Positions 62,217-64,000 of a DNA stretch of 64,000 nucleotides are shown here, one piece after another. The notes beneath the pieces were generated by a model. It was not told where the DNA came from, did not search any database, and saw nothing but the letters and a program-made list of their open reading frames with translations. A program made the position numbers and the translations under genes. The DNA lies in contig NZ_LMSH01000001.1 of the NCBI RefSeq assembly GCF_001428365.1, forward strand, positions 669,255 to 733,254, read 5' to 3'. The first letter of the stretch is position 1; each line of letters opens with the position of its first letter. Source of the stretch: Arthrobacter sp. Soil763. Lineage in GTDB: Bacteria > Actinomycetota > Actinomycetes > Actinomycetales > Micrococcaceae.

Positions 62217-63221
62217 CTAGGCCTCGCGCGAGGCCGGGGATTTCGTCTGTGCCGGGTCGCGCTCGGCGAGGGAGCCGATCGCGGCGTCGATCTTGTCCAT
62301 GACCGCCGGCTCGAGTTTCACCCCGGCCGCCGCGGCGTTCTTTTCGACCTGCTCGGGGCGGGATGCGCCCATGATGGCGGAGGCCACGTTCTTGTTCTGC
62401 AGCACCCAGGCGATGCTCAGCTGCGCCATGGTCAGGCCCACCTCGTCAGCGATCGGCTTGAGCTGCTGGACGCCGGTGAGGACCTCGTCGGACATCCACC
62501 GCTCGATCATTCGGGCTCCGCCCTTGGCGTCCGTGGCGCGGCTGCCCTCCGGGGCCGGCTTGCCGGGGTGGTACTTGCCGCTCAGCACGCCCTGGGCCAT
62601 CGGGGACCAGACGATCTGTGACAGGCCCAGTTCCGCCGAGGTCGGCACGACCTCGGCCTCGATGACCCGCCAGAGCATGGAGTACTGCGGCTGGTTGGAG
62701 ATCAGCTGGAAGCCGAGCTGCTTGGCCAGGGCGTGCCCGTCACGGATCTGGCTGGCGGTCCATTCGCTGACGCCGATGTAGAGGGCCTTGCCCTGCCGTA
62801 CGATGTCCGCGAAGGCCTGCATGGTCTCTTCCAGCGGCGTCTCGTAGTCGTACCGGTGCGCCTGGTAGAGGTCGACGTAGTCGGTCTGCAGCCGCGAGAG
62901 GGATCCGTTGATGGATTCCATGATGTGCTTGCGGGACAGCCCGAGGTCGTTGTGTCCCTTGGGCCCGGTGGGGCCGAAGACTTTGGTGAAGATTTCCAAC
63001 GACTCGCGCCGCTCGTCCTTGAGCGCCTCACCGAGGACGGTTTCCGCGGCCGTGTTGGCGTAAACGTCGGCCGTATCGAAGCTGCTGATGCCGGCGTCGA
63101 GGGCGGCCCGCACGCACTGGGTGGCGACGTCGTTCTCCACCTGCGATCCGTGGGTGAGCCAGTTGCCGAAGGTGATTTCCGAGATTTTGAAACCGCTGTG
63201 ACCGAGGTATCTGAATTCCAT
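62217..63221 (-). CDS. Aldo/keto reductase
   Basis: 334 residues from ATG 63221. The TIM-barrel catalytic residues are visible as FDTADVYANT (Asp and Tyr), FTKVFGP (Lys) and DLYQAHRYD (His). The NADPH loop lies near ASRPEQVEKN at the C-terminus. It resembles bacterial AKRs related to potassium-channel beta subunits, such as YghZ (GFQLISNQPQYSMLWR). It reduces aldehydes or ketones. TACGTT lies 7 nt before the ATG, suggesting a leaderless message. An upstream frame extension is not needed. Confidence 0.92.
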   Translation of the reverse strand: MEFRYLGHSGFKISEITFGNWLTHGSQVENDVATQCVRAALDAGISSFDTADVYANTAAETVLGEALKDERRESLEIFTKVFGPTGPKGHNDLGLSRKHIMESINGSLSRLQTDYVDLYQAHRYDYETPLEETMQAFADIVRQGKALYIGVSEWTASQIRDGHALAKQLGFQLISNQPQYSMLWRVIEAEVVPTSAELGLSQIVWSPMAQGVLSGKYHPGKPAPEGSRATDAKGGARMIERWMSDEVLTGVQQLKPIADEVGLTMAQLSIAWVLQNKNVASAIMGASRPEQVEKNAAAAGVKLEPAVMDKIDAAIGSLAERDPAQTKSPASREA

Positions 63222-63261
63222 GGCTTCCAACGTAGCCCAGATGCCCCGCGGCGGTAAGGCC

Positions 63262-63687
63262 TCAGCTGGCCTTGCGCTCCGTGTCCTGCGCGGGCCGCGT
63301 GTCGCGCGCCTTGAGGGCGGCTTCGGCCCTGGCGCGCTCCCTGGCGCGGGCATCGGCGCGTTCGACGGCGGCGGTCCAGTCGGCGGACAGCTGCGGTTCC
63401 CGGCGGGCGGGCCGTCCGGTCTTCAGCGGCCAGCCGGGCTTGGCGTTTGCCGCAGTCTCGGGCGTTGCGCCGGACGCCTGGGCGCTCCCCGGTGCCCGCC
63501 GCGGGCCCTTCGAGGCCCCTGCAGCCCCGCGGAACAGTGCAGTGAGGACCACCGCGAGCAGCCGCCCAGCGCCCGCGATCAGCAGGGTGATGACAAAGGC
63601 CAAGAACACGCCGAGGAACATGAGCAGGCCGACGCCAAGGGTGCCGAAGAAGGTCAGGTTTAGCCCGATCGTCGTCGGATCTTCCAC
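63262..63687 (-). CDS. Small membrane protein with charged C-terminal tail
   Basis: 141 residues from GTG 63687 with AGAGG 5 nt upstream. One long hydrophobic region (about 7-47, LTFFGTLGVGLLMFLGVFLA and onward) probably makes two membrane segments. The tail is rich in Ala, Arg and Glu (ARARERARAEAALKARD), possibly a coiled coil. I do not recognise the family. It lies upstream of the aldo/keto reductase on the same strand, separated by 40 bp. Confidence 0.65.
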   Translation of the reverse strand: MEDPTTIGLNLTFFGTLGVGLLMFLGVFLAFVITLLIAGAGRLLAVVLTALFRGAAGASKGPRRAPGSAQASGATPETAANAKPGWPLKTGRPARREPQLSADWTAAVERADARARERARAEAALKARDTRPAQDTERKAS

Positions 63688-63738
63688 TTCGCCTCTCCAA
63701 TCCAGCCTGCACTGAGGTCTGCGCGGCAGTCTGCCCAC

Positions 63739-63935
63739 CGGGCTCCAGCCCTCTTAACCATACGGACAAATTCGGCCGGACACGCGGGGAAACCGTCCGC
63801 CGCGGCAGGATGTGTCCAAGCTGATACCGGCGACCTCCCGGGGCCGGCGCCTTCCCCGGAAGCCGGGCTTCCCGGGGGCCGTCTATAGTCGAAGGCAGCC
63901 CACGCCGGACCGCCGGCCCTGCCGGAAGGACCCCC
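63739..63935. promoter_or_regulatory. Divergent upstream region with a strong -10 box
   Basis: TATAGT (63884-63889) is a good -10 box for the plus-strand gene that follows. GGAAG/CTTCC arms around 63858-63872 form a small inverted repeat next to it. GGAAGG precedes GTG 63936. No coding sequence is supported in this stretch. Confidence 0.45.
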
Positions 63936-64000
63936 GTGACCGAAGCCCAGGCCAGCACGCCCCCGCCTCCCGGCATCGCGCCCGAGGCGCGCTGCCCCTG
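63936..64000 (+). CDS. Start of a gene cut by the window end
   Basis: GTG 63936 follows GGAAGGACCCCC and opens a frame VTEAQASTPPPPGIAPEARC that runs off the window. Promoter, ribosome-binding site and codon composition agree with a real start. The 21 visible residues are a Pro/Ala-rich N-terminus and give no clue to function. Confidence 0.5.
   Translation, partial: MTEAQASTPPPPGIAPEARCP

Overview
The window is high-GC DNA with dense, mostly overlapping or tightly spaced genes, GTG starts and many promoters that abut start codons. Gene content and protein style point to an Actinobacterium of the Arthrobacter/Pseudarthrobacter group (Micrococcaceae). That assignment is inferred from family resemblance, not from a marker gene. 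No tRNA, rRNA, CRISPR array, insertion sequence or replication origin was seen.

Layout. 1-5.3 kb: end of E1-alpha, then E1-beta and E2 of a branched-chain/pyruvate-type 2-oxoacid dehydrogenase, a small membrane protein and an acyl-CoA ligase. 5.3-8.5 kb: universal stress protein, PLP aminotransferase, and a TetR regulator divergent from an FMN reductase across a clear operator. 8.5-14.9 kb: a complete peptide/nickel-class ABC importer (two permeases, a fused double ATPase, a lipoprotein binding protein). 15-19.6 kb: Gfo/Idh oxidoreductase, alanine dehydrogenase divergent from a PucR-type regulator, and two small genes. 19.6-25.5 kb: a mannitol locus with PTS enzyme I, a TetR regulator, mannitol EIICBA and mannitol-1-phosphate dehydrogenase. 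25.5-34.7 kb: a transporter-rich stretch (CycA-like permease, four MFS carriers, a MarR regulator with its operator, RraA). 34.8-43.4 kb: TetR, malic enzyme, small membrane and TPR-like proteins, a LysE exporter with an Lrp regulator, a second Lrp regulator, GluQ, an HD hydrolase, and an unusual GNAT-AAA+ fusion. 43.5-46.4 kb: a metal-related cluster (DUF305, DUF6153, ArsR, histidine-rich CDF exporter). 46.4-48.9 kb: lactate dehydrogenase, SDR, uracil-DNA-glycosylase-like protein. 49-51.4 kb: the one clearly decaying region, with a broken DUF222-HNH gene flanked by a gene remnant and its intact paralogue. 51.4-56.8 kb: amidohydrolase, then four genes coupled by ATGA overlaps (STAS-like, alcohol dehydrogenase, flavodoxin, DUF4389 membrane protein). 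57-60 kb: DUF4397 surface protein, class F-like sortase, SigK-like ECF sigma factor and RskA-like anti-sigma. 60-64 kb: an atypical SDR, a molybdopterin oxidoreductase, an aldo/keto reductase, a small membrane protein and the start of a further gene.

The strongest signals beyond ordinary genes are two families of dispersed intergenic palindromes: a 94-bp nested element at 14.8 and 25.4 kb, and a GCGAACGKACACTTGA family at 29.4 and 43.5 kb. Others are a recurring TANNNT box 6-8 nt before start codons, which suggests many leaderless transcripts, several clean repressor operators, and the GNAT-AAA+ fusion. Nothing here amounts to a proven new defence or mobile system.
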